A stretch of DNA of 64,000 nt from Kappaphycus alvarezii (Eukaryota; Rhodophyta; Florideophyceae; Gigartinales; Solieriaceae). Positions 10,301 through 21,200 of this stretch are shown here, piece by piece. The stretch covers positions 1 to 64,000 of the forward strand of contig NADL03000535.1 of assembly GCA_002205965.3 (NCBI GenBank). The letters run 5' to 3'. A model generated the notes under the pieces. That model made no database searches and was not told where the DNA came from. It saw nothing but the letters and a program-made list of their open reading frames with translations. The position numbers were made by a program, and so were the translations under genes. How positions within the stretch are numbered: the first letter of the stretch is position 1; each line of letters begins with the position of its first letter.

Positions 10301-10739
10301 CTCTTTGGGCCAAAAAAGGTGCAAATACCTTTTAAATCATGAGCAGAAATTTGGAAAAGACTCAATGGGGCTAGTCTATGAGTTGCTTACAGACACATCA
10401 GTGATGCCTCCGTCGCCTGACCATGATGCCTTCCTGGTTTCTCGACAATCTCCAGGGACCTTAGGGTCATCACCGAGCAGAATAGGGATCTTAAATTCCT
10501 GCAGCCCATGAACGACCTCGAAATCAGGATCATACGCGATTTAATTACAGAATCCAGCATCATTACGTCGTAAATTGAAGTTTTAGATTTTTCAGCACAT
10601 GAGCTGATACTTGCATTCCCAGATATAGCACTTAAATTGCAGATTGATTCTTTTTTTCCGGATTTCCTTCATTTTACGTTTTAGTCAGAGCTATGCTATA
10701 CATTGCTGTCCTTCGGCCTTCCGGGAGAGTACTTTAGTC
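10301..10739. other. Unassigned 0.4 kb between two copia remnants
   Basis: A 68-codon open stretch at 10305-10511 matches nothing I recognise. The segment may be further minus-strand copia debris. The missing 5' LTR of the next element is not found here. Confidence 0.3.
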
Positions 10740-11460
10740 AATAGCTAGCAAGAACAGAAGCTGCACTTGAGTCCAAAAAGTTGCTAAAGGTTGTAACCAC
10801 AAACGTTGTCGGAGGACCATCAGAGCTCACTGCTGAGCAGAAGCAAGAAGTAGCCCTGGCCCGTGCAGTGATAATCCAAGGCCTCGGAGGCAAGCCTTTA
10901 CGTATGTGTCTTAGTGACAAGAATAACCCATACAAAATGTGGTAAAGACTAAAGGACCACTATGCCGTGAAGAACATTGTGACTAGAGTACAACTTCAAA
11001 CGAAGTTATCTAGGTTTGCGTACATAGGTCAGCCCATGTCAGACTACATTGATTAGTCTGAAGATGTGTTCAACAGACTCGATTTGATGGACTCCGCAGT
11101 CTCGGAAGACCTTCAGGTAGCCATGCTATTGGCGTCTTTCGGTGACAAAAGTACGTCTCCCTATGGACATGTAGTATCTTTTTTGCAGATGAAAGAGGGG
11201 AATACTATATGGGAGCCGGTACCATCCAGGTTGCTTCACGAGTACTAAAAGAAGCTTTGGGCTTCCGGGAAAGCAGTCACAGGTGTCCAAAAACATTATT
11301 CTGCATGTAGTGCTGCTTTGGCTGCAAAATAGATCAGCAACGTGCAGCGCTTTACCCATAGAAAGGCAAGTATTGCAAGAGGCAAACAAAAGTGCTACAG
11401 ATGTGTAAGTATAGAAAATCTCATCAGAGAATGCCTTGTCAAGGAGGACAGGCCCAACAA
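10740..11460 (+). pseudogene. Copia gag remnant
   Basis: The frame from about 10765 reads a copia gag: NPYKMW, a stop, then RLKDHYAVKN, LQTKLSRFAY, MSDYID, a stop, then VFNRLDLMDSAV and LQVAMLLASFG. The nucleocapsid knuckle at about 11393-11433 reads CYRCVSIENLIREC, so the zinc-binding His is replaced by Asn. Stops at about 10945, 11054 and 11246 break the frame. Confidence 0.8.
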
Positions 11461-11549
11461 GAGCCAGACCAATTCCGCCGCAGTGTCATCAACTAATTAC
11501 GCAGTTATGCTGACGGCAACTACTCGTCCCTCTGCTGATGATAAGCATC

Positions 11550-12900
11550 AGACTGTAGAGCGACACACTTAGCAGTTCTTACTAGATTCAGGCGTCTCAG
11601 ACCACATGGCCAGGTCAGCAGATATGCTACAAACTGTACGTAGTATTCAACCTCCTCGGTAGGTTGTGCTCTGAAATGGTTTTGTGGTGCTTTCTCGCAG
11701 GCGCGGTGCTGGAACGGTACTGCACTTGGAATACATGCTGCATCACATGAAGGTCAACTTCATGGTGTTCTAGTGGTGCCATATTTAAGGACGAATCTGA
11801 TATCTTGCTCAGCTGTATGCAGGTCTGGATACGCAGTTCAAATAAGCAGTGATATATGTGAGGTCCTTAAGGGTGGTATTCCAGTGCTAAGTGCATATCC
11901 GCAAAACGGGGTATACCGCGCTGAGGTTGAAGTCTGTAGTAGATCTTCGGCTATGGTAGGAATGTCTGAAACTAAAATCATTTGGAATAATCGTCTGGGA
12001 CACGCAAGTTTGAATCGAATTAGTTAATTATCGCGCCGAAGTGCAATCATTGGTCTGAATCTCTCAGAACAGCTAAGTAACACTAATAAATGTGAAATAT
12101 GTATCAAGGGCGAGCACCACAGGCTACCACTGAAGTCCAAGAAAATCAGACTATGCAAAGCAGGTAACATCGTTCACAGCGATGTTTGTGGGCCGATGTC
12201 TGTGAAATCCCTCGTAGGCTCGCGTTACTTTGTATTGTTAATTGAAGAGTTTAGTGGCTATATAACTGTCGAGCCAATTTCTCAAAGGAGCGATATAGCT
12301 GTTGTTTTTGAGCGATTTCATGTTTGGTTTGAAAAAAGTTCGCATGTGTTGTGAAACGTCTGCATTCAGATGGTGGATGAGAGTACAGAGCTCTCAAAGG
12401 TTATCTTGAGGAGAAGGTAATTGAATGGGAAACCATACCTTCGTATACCCCCGAGCTAAATGGTATGGCTGAAAAAGCCAATAGGACATTGGTTGAGTCT
12501 GCTCGTTCAATGCTCAAGCATGCCAAGATGACCACTCAGTTCTAGGCCGAGGCAATCGCACATGCTGCAGATTTGTGCAATCGGTTTATAGCACCTCATA
12601 ATCTGAGTACGACGGCCTATGAGATTATGACCGGGAAGAAGCCCCGCGTTGACCACATTCGGGTTTTTTGCAGTACTATTTGGACCCATGTCCCGAAAGA
12701 GAAGCGTAAGAAGCTCGACAGGAAGAGCCTGCAGGGAGTCCTTGTTTTGTGCTTTGAGAACAGCATATACAAAATTTGGATCAAAGATTCCAAAGAGGCT
12801 GTTTTATCTCGACATGTTGATATATTCGAGGACAAATTTCCCTCTCTCGAGTGGTACCAACTGGAAACTCAGGGGCCACTAGAGGTGCTTCTGAAGAAGA
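11550..12900 (+). pseudogene. Copia protease and integrase remnant
   Basis: The protease box D-S-G-V-S-D-H-M starts at 11585. An intact stretch at 11773-12027 leads to WNNRLGHAS (11983; the first zinc His is changed to Asn), CEICIKG (near 12095) and HSDVCGPM (first Asp, near 12178). The second catalytic region shows LHSDGG followed by a TGA. The Glu region reads PELNGMAEKANRT. At 12544 a TAG replaces what is normally a Trp codon in QFWAEA-type motifs. An open stretch at 12573-12914 covers the integrase end (MTGKKPRVDHIRVF) and linker. Confidence 0.82.
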
Positions 12901-13234
12901 GGACTCTACTATAGAAGAAAATTCTGCTGTACAACCATCGCCTCGCAGAATCGAAAACTCAAACAATTCTCCAAGTAGCCCTGCAGTACCAAACACCGAT
13001 GTTCTTACATATGTGTCACCTTCACAGTCCACACGTGATGTTTATAACGATGATAATAGTCATACTGGGCCAAAGAGGGTGGGAGAAGAGAGTAATCAGT
13101 AAGAGACAACTTACAATGCTGGTGAAACACCAATATTCCCGGAAACAGTCTCTCGCTATCCCAGGAGGGTTAGGAAGCAAGTAAGCTTTTATAACCCGAG
13201 CTCTGCACATGTCACTCTTACTCCACACGAGAAG

Positions 13235-14060
13235 ATGCCGATTGAAGATGCACTTTCTCCTCCATTTGCAGCACAATGGCAGAAGGGCATTGATGAAGAA
13301 CTTTACTCCTTGGCTAGTCACTGGACCAGGAAGACGGCGACTCTTCCAGATGGGGTTAAACAATTAGCCACCAGGTTTATATTCAGAATCAAACATAATC
13401 CCCATCGATCAGTTGCACGCTACAAGGCTCGTCTTGTAGCCAAGGAATTCATAAAGGGCATGTAAGTGGGACTTACAGTCCAGTTGTGGATTTCAACAAA
13501 GTTCGTAACAACAAAGTTCGTACTGCCCTGGTAGTCGCTTCGCTGTCCAGTGTGATTATTTCATACATCAGCTAGATGCCAGGACGGCTATCCTGCATGG
13601 TGACATTGACAGTAATGCAGATGTTTCACCACCGCCGGGTTGTGAAAATTTGAAGCTCCTTAAGGGCAAGGCTTTAAAATTAAGGAAAAGTTTATACGGC
13701 TTGAAGCAAGCGCCTCGCCTATGGATAGAGAAATAGAACAGATTTGTTTGCAAATTTGGATTTTTAAGAAGGGTAGATCTGATCAATGCTTGTATAGCAA
13801 GGGGAAAATATGGATGCTATTATACGTTGATGACGTTATTGTAATGGTTACATGCATTTCAAGCATCAATCAACTGAAGAGGGAACGTACAGCTCATACG
13901 GGGCTCAACGATCTTTGGGAGCTACAGATCTTCCTTGGTGTTCAGTTTATTCGCGATTACAGAAGCATATTTCTGTTACAAAGCCCTTATGTAAATTCAA
14001 GTGCTGCACCGCGTTGGAATGGGCGACAGCAATCCGGTTGCTTCACCACTCAGCAATATT
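13235..14060 (+). pseudogene. Copia reverse transcriptase remnant
   Basis: Readable motifs include AAQWQKGIDEELYSL, YKARLVAKEF (near 13420), LRKSLYGLKQAPRLW (near 13682, across a frame) and an intact catalytic box Y-V-D-D at 13823-13834. Frame changes near 13465 and 13700-13740 and an indel near 13490 break it. The stretch 12915-13234 is the Ser/Asn-rich linker normal between copia integrase and RT. Confidence 0.85.
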
Positions 14061-14790
14061 GAGAATCCTACGCAAGCAGAAGGTGAGATTGACGTCACTT
14101 TGTATGAGGAAATGTTTGGATCTCTTTTATTCCTCTCTACGAGGACACACCCAGACATTGCTTTAGCTGTTAACAACTTAACACGTTACACATCTAATCC
14201 TACAGCTGCGAGTCTATTGACTGTGCAACGAGTTTTTCGCTACCTTCGCGTGACATTGGCACAAGATTTGAGACTTGCAAAGTCTACGGGGCCTTTAACT
14301 GCATACTACAACGCAGACTGGGCTGGAGATAAAAAGACCGGAAGTCTTTGTCTGGCGTCGTTTTACATTACGCCAGTAGCACTGTGATTAGGAAATGTTG
14401 CAAACAATCTGTTGTTGCACTATCTACAACAGAAGCTGAATGGTTTGCACTGATAGAAGCAGCGAAGTCATTCGTTGTATTCGAACTTTGCTCCATGAGC
14501 TGGATGTTGAGATCATTGGTCCTACAAATGTCCAAGAAGGCCATAGTGGAGCCGTTATATGGGAGAAAGAAGGAATTCGTAATACTAAGCACGTATCAAT
14601 ACGCTACAACTTTGTGAAGGATCTGGTTGATCGAGGGTTCTTAAAACTTCTTCATTGTTCGTAAGAACTGATGGTTGCTGATATACTGAACAAGCCTCTG
14701 CTGCCTGTTAATTTCAATTACCATCGTGATGCATTTGGACTAGGAGAAGGTATTAAGTGTGGTAATGATCTTGAGGTCAAGAGGGGGAGC
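14001..14790 (+). pseudogene. Copia RNase H and polyprotein C-terminus remnant
   Basis: The sequence reads SLLFLSTRTHPDIALAVN, VQRVFRYLRVTL, YYNADWAGDKKTG, VALSTTEAEWFAL, then IRNTKHVSIRYNFVKDLV and ADILNKPL, the conserved end of copia polyproteins. The parts are in three frames. The tract TCAAGAGGGGGAGC at 14777-14790 is the polypurine tract next to the LTR. Confidence 0.85.
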
Positions 14791-15190
14791 TGAGGATATG
14801 CCTTCAAATCTCAAGAAGCAATTCGCTTTGTTTCCGTGTTTTTTATGTGTGATACTGGAACGATGATGATTTTATTAGTCCAGGCTTATGATATATTGCA
14901 TGACTCGCATAACTCGACTGGTATCGAAGTGAATATGGCACAAGAGAATAATTACGTATAGTTACGTAACTCTATCTCGAGATTCGGTATATGCAATTGG
15001 ATGGATCTCCATTTAGGTAGTATGCTTTTTAGGTTTAGTGATATTTTTAAGTTTGCAATTGCATCAGCACCTGCTGGAACTTGGCTGGTGTCATGGAGTG
15101 TTAATTCATGGTTTGGTAAGTTTACGGGAATTCTGTATTATAAAAGAATACCTTTGGTAGGAGAATAAAGGTGACGACGGGTAACAAGAG
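14791..15190 (+). repeat. 3' LTR of the copia element (right end approximate)
   Basis: The LTR starts TGAGGATATGCC directly after the polypurine tract. It contains a TATAAAAG box at 15139 and an AATAAA poly(A) signal at 15164, in the order expected for U3-R. The right end cannot be fixed because no 5' LTR is available for comparison. Bases 15191-15513 hold nothing I can identify. Confidence 0.65.
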
Positions 15191-15513
15191 AACTATTTAC
15201 TCAAGGATCAGCTCAGTTCTTACAAGTTAGTGCATCCTTAGTCATTAAAGATTTCTTCCGGGAGGGGCAGTAAACAAACCCTTCACCACCCTGGTAGTCA
15301 TAGAAGCACGAAACAGCTGCCCCTTCGGGAGGAATCACTTCTTGTACCTATAGTTTGCATGCGTCAATGCCTTTTGCGATGGTGCTCCTGTGAGCAAATT
15401 AAAATGGGCACGATAGTCGTCAACGGCAAGCAAGATGTTGATTAGCTCCGATGAGCGTCTGCAGCCGCCCCGTATGCTCCCAGTTTCTTAATAGAAGCTG
15501 ACAGAAATATCGT

Positions 15514-15813
15514 TCACATCTTGTTAAAATGTGAACTAGAAGCGAAGTATGCCGCAGGCCCAATGTTCTTCGCGACTGTCAGTCCTGTTCCAGGAAACGA
15601 CTGTTTTACGTCATTGGGTTTGACAATTAGCTGGAGCTGCCGGAATATCTCAGCGTCCAGTACTCCCCCTGCTAATATTCGGGTATAGTACTTTCTCATC
15701 CGGTCGAAACCTTCCGCACCTCCTTCGGTGCAGAATGGCGTCATTACTCGCGACAGATAGCCTATTTTGCAGACGCCGAAATAGTTACTATGTCGCTGAA
15801 ACGCCAGTTTCAT
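15514..15813 (-). pseudogene. Non-LTR reverse transcriptase fragment (after the catalytic core)
   Basis: The 99-codon stretch reads FGVCKIGYLSRV, a spacer with FDRMRKYYTRILAGGVLD, then FRQLQLIVK and PGTGLTVAKNIGPAAYFAS. It matches the fragment at 58524-59110 (LGVCKIGNLLRV; ALDGEVFQEIQVPVK). It also matches the general pattern after the RT core of LINE-like proteins (KI-YLLR, GGLGL, IA-AAYLAS). It is short and isolated, hence a relic. Confidence 0.65.
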
Positions 15814-15840
15814 ATTCTCAGTACTTACCCCACAGTAGAG

Positions 15841-15945
15841 GGAAAAGGTTGGGTGTTTTACTCTTGGAAGATATATCCGATCTATCCCATGGTTTTCCAG
15901 ACAACCACAATCGACTCAAAAAGGGTATACCGACACAGTATTGGG
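15841..15945 (-). repeat. 3'-end motif of the non-LTR family, copy A
   Basis: On the plus strand this reads GGAAAAGGTTGGGTGTTTTA, then CTCTTGGAAGATATATCCGA, then a tail including TTTTCCAGACAACCACAATC and a GACTCAAAAAGGG segment. The same tail occurs at 28347-28400 and 59340-59390, next to coding remnants on the minus strand. Read on the minus strand it is therefore the 3' terminal part of the element, ending in CCTTTTCC. Confidence 0.6.
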
Positions 15946-16140
15946 GAAGGAACTAGAGGAGCTTCAGACCTCCAGATAGTGCAATTCGGCAGCGAAAAGT
16001 ACAATCCTCGGCTTTTAGCAACGTTTTGGTTGATCGACGGCGAACCGTATCGGTACTAAATCGGTTGCTTGTTTCGGATTTCGAGAGTTTTGGATCCCAT
16101 TCTCTCAGTCATTATAGGTATCAGTTGGAAACAGAGCGTA

Positions 16141-16345
16141 CTAGGGGAAATCTGGGTGTCTCTAATCCATGAAAAATGAGGTCAGCTGTTCAGCGGTAAG
16201 GGGAAAGATTTGGGTGTTTTACTCTTTGAAGGGGAAAAGGTTTGGGTGTTATACTCTTGGAAGATATATACAATCTATCTCTAATCAGTAAAGTGGGGAA
16301 AATGGGGGGTTGATTTACTGTGGTAGATATGTGGGTTGGTACAGT
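16141..16345 (-). repeat. Cluster of non-LTR 3'-end motifs
   Basis: Four end motifs sit together: a GGGGAAATCTGGGTGTC type with a CCATGAAAAATGAGGT tail (16144), two copies of the GGGTGTT-ACTCTT type (16201-16230 and 16231-16278), and a second end type, GGGGAAAATGGGGGGTTGAT (16297) with a GTGGGTTGGTAC tail. The 16144 type recurs at 39138, and the last type recurs inverted at 33925-33980. Confidence 0.55.
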
Positions 16346-17580
16346 AAGGTACCCCTAATTCCCGCCTTTTCAAGCAAACTTGATTGAACGGAGGAGGAAG
16401 GTTAAGTGTATTGTCGTCAGTAGGCGCGATTGAGGAATTCCCGAAAAGCTCCAAGTGATTACTTGGGATTATGAGTAAACGTAACTAGAGCCAGTCTATT
16501 TACCAATGTATTGAGGCTTAAATGCATAGAGGGTCAGTGGCCTTCGTGCGCACTTCTCTAACCATAGATCAGGCGCAACCGGGACAAATTGTAGGATGTT
16601 TTGCTCAGGCCATCACGATTATGTGATGTCGCCTACAGAAAGGTCATGGGCAAACCGTACTTTGGAGGAATGAAAGTGTGACTTACATTGGCTTTGCAGA
16701 ACATTATTGTATTATCGAGGATGACATTAGTTGTGCTACCGGACTACGAATACCGCGCAAGCAAGCTTGTACATACAGAGCACAGTTTCACTGACTCATT
16801 GTGGCCGAGCCAAACTACACTCCTTTGAGAGGCTGTCGGAATCTTAATACCATACCGTTCTGTTTGTTCACTCCGTGGAGAGGTAGATGCATGGAAACAT
16901 GTTTGAATAGATGTCACCCGTCCATAACTTATGATGGCTCTGACAGCAAACCAATTATTGTTGCGGCTATGGCAGCTAGCGCCCATTTTCGTGGTGTAGA
17001 CTTCAGTTAGCAGAACAAATTTATTCTGCTGTATACCTAAATTGGTAGCTTCGATGTTGCCAACTTAGACTGCGTGCACTGCATGACTCTACTTTTGTTC
17101 TTTATATGTCATGTTTTTCAGACTAGGGCCATGTATTTAATTGTACAGCATGCTGCCATAATAGGTGACAACGCAGAAGCAGAAAAGGCGATGTGCCGGG
17201 CGTTACAATTCGCAGTTCCATACTGGATGTTTGAGATGCCGGTCGTCTACATGCAGGCTTTAATAATGAATGTCTCACTTCAATTGATGGGTCCTTTTTG
17301 GAAACAAAGTATCACGTTGCTGAAGCACCCTCCGTTTTGGATGCCACCGTTTTCGTCTCACTCACAGAGTCCTGAAATGGAAAATTGTTAGAAGGCTGCA
17401 CTTTCATTGAGGTTCTATCTGCGCTGTTTACTTTGTCGAACGCATAACATGTAGCAAAAATTCCGATTTCTCTCAGTTGGTTATCCATAATGAGTTTACA
17501 TAGTATCTAGCCCACCAAACGGGATACAGACTCAGTTTACTGCACAAAGAACTGTCGACGTGAGGGTTACCTACATGTTG
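16346..17580. other. Unassigned 1.2 kb upstream of the first poly-Asp gene
   Basis: Open stretches at 16801-17010 (69 codons) and 17074-17391 (105 codons, with a hydrophobic MTLLLFFICHVF start) are the longest. Neither shows a recognisable domain or a paralogue in the window. They may be non-coding or parts of an unknown gene. Confidence 0.25.
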
Positions 17581-17587
17581 TATATAA
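17581..17587 (+). promoter_or_regulatory. TATA box of the first poly-Asp/Cys gene
   Basis: TATATAA lies 105 bases before the ATG at 17686. The paralogue has ATATAAA 102 bases before its ATG. Both leaders are pyrimidine- and CA-rich with short CTCTC or CCTCC runs. Confidence 0.6.
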
Positions 17588-17685
17588 CACATCCCCGCCC
17601 CTCCTGGTACACCAAACACTCTCTCTCCCAAATCTCAGTTCATCTCTGACTCGCATTCTCACCGCAGCACGAAAAGACTTCAAGG

Positions 17686-18288
17686 ATGTCTCGCTTGTTC
17701 TTCTTCGCTCTCGCCCTTATGGCGTTGCTTCTCACAACCTCCGCTGAGATTCCCACATCAACCAACACTATTCGAGCTGCAGACGCCCAGCTTGCCAAGC
17801 CTCTGTCCCTTGGTAACATCGTTCGCTCCGGTGATGATGACGACGATGACGACGATGACGACAACGGTGGCAGTAATGGTGGAGGAAAGACCATTTCTAG
17901 GACAGTTTTCTTCTGTGATGCTATTCGGGGCCTAGGGTTCCTCCGTCGCTGCCGCTTGTGTGTCAGGAGTTGCCTCCGCCGTTTTGGCGTCACTATTGAA
18001 AAGAAGATTCCTATTGGCAGCGGTGGCAGTGATGACGACGATGACGACGACGACGACGACGATTGCGATGATGACGATGATGATGATGATGATGACTACA
18101 GTGGTGGTTGTAGAGGGAAAACGAAATTCATAACGCGCACTAGAAGGGTTTGTGGTAGAGGTAATCGTCGCTGTTTCTGGTGCTCTCGTAGATGCCGTTT
18201 CCGTTTTGGTGCTGCTAGAGTGGTGGTTACTGGGGTCGGTGGCAATAGCGGCGGAGATGACGATGATGATGATGATGACAGGCGTTGA
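17686..18288 (+). CDS. Secreted poly-Asp/Arg-Cys modular protein, copy 1
   Basis: This is an intact single-exon frame of 200 codons. Residues 1-20 are a signal peptide (cleavage likely after TSA). Residues 21-49 form a spacer with RAADAQLAKPLS. Asp blocks lie at 50-59, 116-126, 128-137 and 191-198, the middle pair interrupted by one Cys at 127. Between them sit two Arg-rich modules: C77-x11-C-x2-C-x3-C96 followed by LRRFGV, and C156-x6-C-x2-C-x3-C170 followed by RFRFG. Each module is preceded by an S/T-R-T motif. There are ten cysteines and the end is Arg-Arg. The paralogue at 31953 keeps length, Cys count and Cys spacing. The protein is probably extracellular and disulfide-bonded. Cationic modules shielded by acidic spacers could be an antimicrobial precursor, a metal or calcium binder, or a wall-matrix protein; these are inferences. 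No known family is recognised. Confidence 0.88.
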   Translation: MSRLFFFALALMALLLTTSAEIPTSTNTIRAADAQLAKPLSLGNIVRSGDDDDDDDDDDNGGSNGGGKTISRTVFFCDAIRGLGFLRRCRLCVRSCLRRFGVTIEKKIPIGSGGSDDDDDDDDDDDCDDDDDDDDDDYSGGCRGKTKFITRTRRVCGRGNRRCFWCSRRCRFRFGAARVVVTGVGGNSGGDDDDDDDDRR

Positions 18289-21200
18289 AGAAACCGTAGC
18301 AGAAGTCCTGGGGCGGAAGCAGGAATGTGAGCTCTCGGTAGATGATTAATGACACCGATAGACAAAGTTTTGTATTAGTCTTAACGGAGAGCCCCATTTA
18401 TGTTTCGTCTCATGCCATCCAGTAAACACTGATTCCATTTTCATCCAAGGGATCCACATCATTTGCTTCTGATTAAGTAATCTATCCAAGCAAGTTCATG
18501 AAAGCATACTATCGGTACAAGGATACGTTTGTTTCTGTTACAACAACATTAATGGCGTAAACATTTTTCGTGGCGTATTCCTATGCCCTGTTCTGATTTC
18601 GGATAAACTCTGCACGCTTTATCCAACATTAAGTATTTCATGGTTTCCAACCCGGCTACAAAATTTTCAGAGCGAGTTTGGAGATAGAGGAACACGAGGG
18701 GTTCATTTAATGTGACGGATATGCTGGCTGAAACCGATTCAACTTTTATGATAGTGTAAACATCGAGACAGAGATGCCCATTGTTAGTATTTATAGGGAC
18801 GCGCTTTGACAAAAAGAAAGTTGGTGTGATCAGAAAGCAAGTCAATACCGGATTAAATCAGTGCTACATTGTAAGAAAAGTGTAATGAGCGACCATAAGC
18901 GAGCAGAAATAGTGTGATTAGAAGCTCTCACTCCCGCGACTATCTGTTTCTACGTTTTCTATGATCTCTCAAGGTAAATATCTACTGAGGAAGACCATTT
19001 GAATGCAGAAGAAGACATTGCCACGCTTACCTGGAACAATTATCTGGAAGGCATATGGATTTTGCAATGTTCTGGCAGTATAATCGTGTACATTATTACT
19101 ACCGACCTTTTAAATAGTTCAAATCGGAGTCCTGCCGTGACGCCCCTGAGTGATAGCTAATTTATGGAATGATTGACAGATATCCTTGCACGGAAAGAGC
19201 TGGAGGACTGAGAGGCAAGTTCGACCAGGTATTGCAAACCGTCAAAAAAGAGGTTTTCGCATTAGAACTTTGACACATACTACTCGACCATTTAAGATTA
19301 TTAGAAAGTGGTTTGTGAGTCTTCCAATATTACTCCTGTGTAGGGAACCACCGAATGGTCCCGGTCTTTTCAAAAATCTTTCTGAATGAATAGCATGGAG
19401 AGGCCCAGTGTGGTTTTGTTGTTGTTGTAGGTGAGTTGCATAACCTTCAAAGACAAACGAATGGCTTTTCTGATTGGATCTCATCGTAATTATTATTTAG
19501 ACTGCTAACTACTGTCAAACAATACCGATACTTTCTCTCACTTGTTATTGAAAGCATTGGTGTTACCGTATTTTACTTTACGGCACCCTCAATCGGTTTT
19601 TTAACAAATAAAGACATTGAATCCTGTTAGTATTAATACTTGTCACAAAGGCAGTTATTATTGGGTAGCTTGCACATATTCGAATTCATCTACGGTATTA
19701 TGTTGACTAAATCAACTTTACTTTCAATTGCTAGTAGGGCTACCGCTTGGATTCAACAGCCGCTCTTTTGTCGTATTTAACCCCGCCTCTAAAATTCCGG
19801 TCTAAATAATCCTTCTGTCTGGACTTACAACTCTCTAGATTTTTTCTCAGCTTTATTCGCTTAAGAATTATCGATTAGCTCTCTTGCAACTACTGTTAAG
19901 AATTTTGTAGTAGTTACAGTACTTTTGATTGAGGTAATTTCTCACACGCTACTCTGTCCTTCTATTGTCATTAATTTTCGGTAAAAATATAATAGCGATA
20001 TAATGTTTCAACCCTCGGGTCCTATGTATTAATCTTCTGTATTCTCAAGAGAGGACAAGTTTACAAAGTTATCAGAAAATTGTAGTTTATTGCATTGTAT
20101 CATTTATATCCACGTAATTTTTTCTACATTTAAATTCTCTATCTGAGTATGTGGTTCCGTTAACTGTTTTAGTACTGCATGAAAGTCACAAAACATGGCT
20201 CAATTTGAAGCCCTTGTCTCTTTTATATATCCACTTCGAAGTCTTTCTTTTCTAAAAGTAAATTTATTCTCTCTCGACAAAAAGGGGCGCTTCTTCTGCA
20301 GGACAGGTAATACTTTTCTATCTTTTAGTAGGTGTAGATACTGTGTCATACTTCTGAAATAAATGGAATATTTTCGGACCAGTAATGGCTACCTTTACTC
20401 ATATATTTCATGAGACTCATACACTTCAATTCTCTGCACAGATGAACGTTGAAGTTTTGCTGCTACGATATTGGGCTCAGGCAAAAATATTTGCCATATA
20501 TTCTATTCTTTGAGCTCATTCAGAACCAACGTAATCACAGTTCGCGAGGAACTTCCATGGGAAATTCTTTCGTTATATTTTTTAATGAAATTTTGTGAGA
20601 ATTTATTTTGTGATGTTCTTCATTCATTGCAATACCAATTCACATAAATAATTACTACTCTACTAAGTTACTTCTATTGAACATGTGTAACTATACAGTT
20701 CGAAACTCTAAATATCCTTCTAGCCCAAATGTATGACATTTTCATTCTCATTCAAAATGCTCGTAAATGGGTCAGTTTTTCATTTGCACTATCTTTATAT
20801 ATTTATGAATTCTAATATCTAAAATTAGATTGTTAAAACGTTACACTTATTATTTGCCCTATAATTTTTCCAAGCATTGTTTATGAAATTCGGTTTCCGG
20901 GGTTTCAAAGGCATCATGAATATCTGTACCTGGTGGAAGGCGAGGGTTTCTACAATGTGTGGATCGTAGTAAAGATGAAAGTTTCCACTCAAATTCACAT
21001 CATAAATGGTGTTAGCCAATACATAACAAATCTCTCCTTCCAATGATACGAATATACACCGCTTTAGAATAGAATTTTACACACAATTAAGGGAATAAAT
21101 CATAAACCAGCATCATATATAGAATTTCGCTAGCAACGAAGAATGAAATATATTTTCAGGACTGAATAGACTCTTCAAAAGGGTATGTACATTTTTGTTG

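Larger units (their letters stand above)
10740..15190 (+). mobile_element. Ty1/copia retrotransposon, 5'-truncated and decayed
   Basis: Gag, protease, integrase, RT and RNase H follow in the copia order (integrase before RT), ending in a polypurine tract and a 3' LTR. No 5' LTR could be matched upstream. The reading is interrupted by many stops and frame changes, so the copy is dead. Many protein motifs remain readable, so decay is moderate. Confidence 0.88.

Noticed and set aside
10740..14670. Reassigned stop codons (alternative genetic code)
   Set aside because: Stops in the copia relic come with frame changes, while the intact host genes use TGA and TAA as normal terminators.
17686..18288. 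RxLR-type oomycete effector
   Set aside because: The spacer has RAAD-Q-KPLS but no R-x-L-R or dEER motif after the signal peptide.
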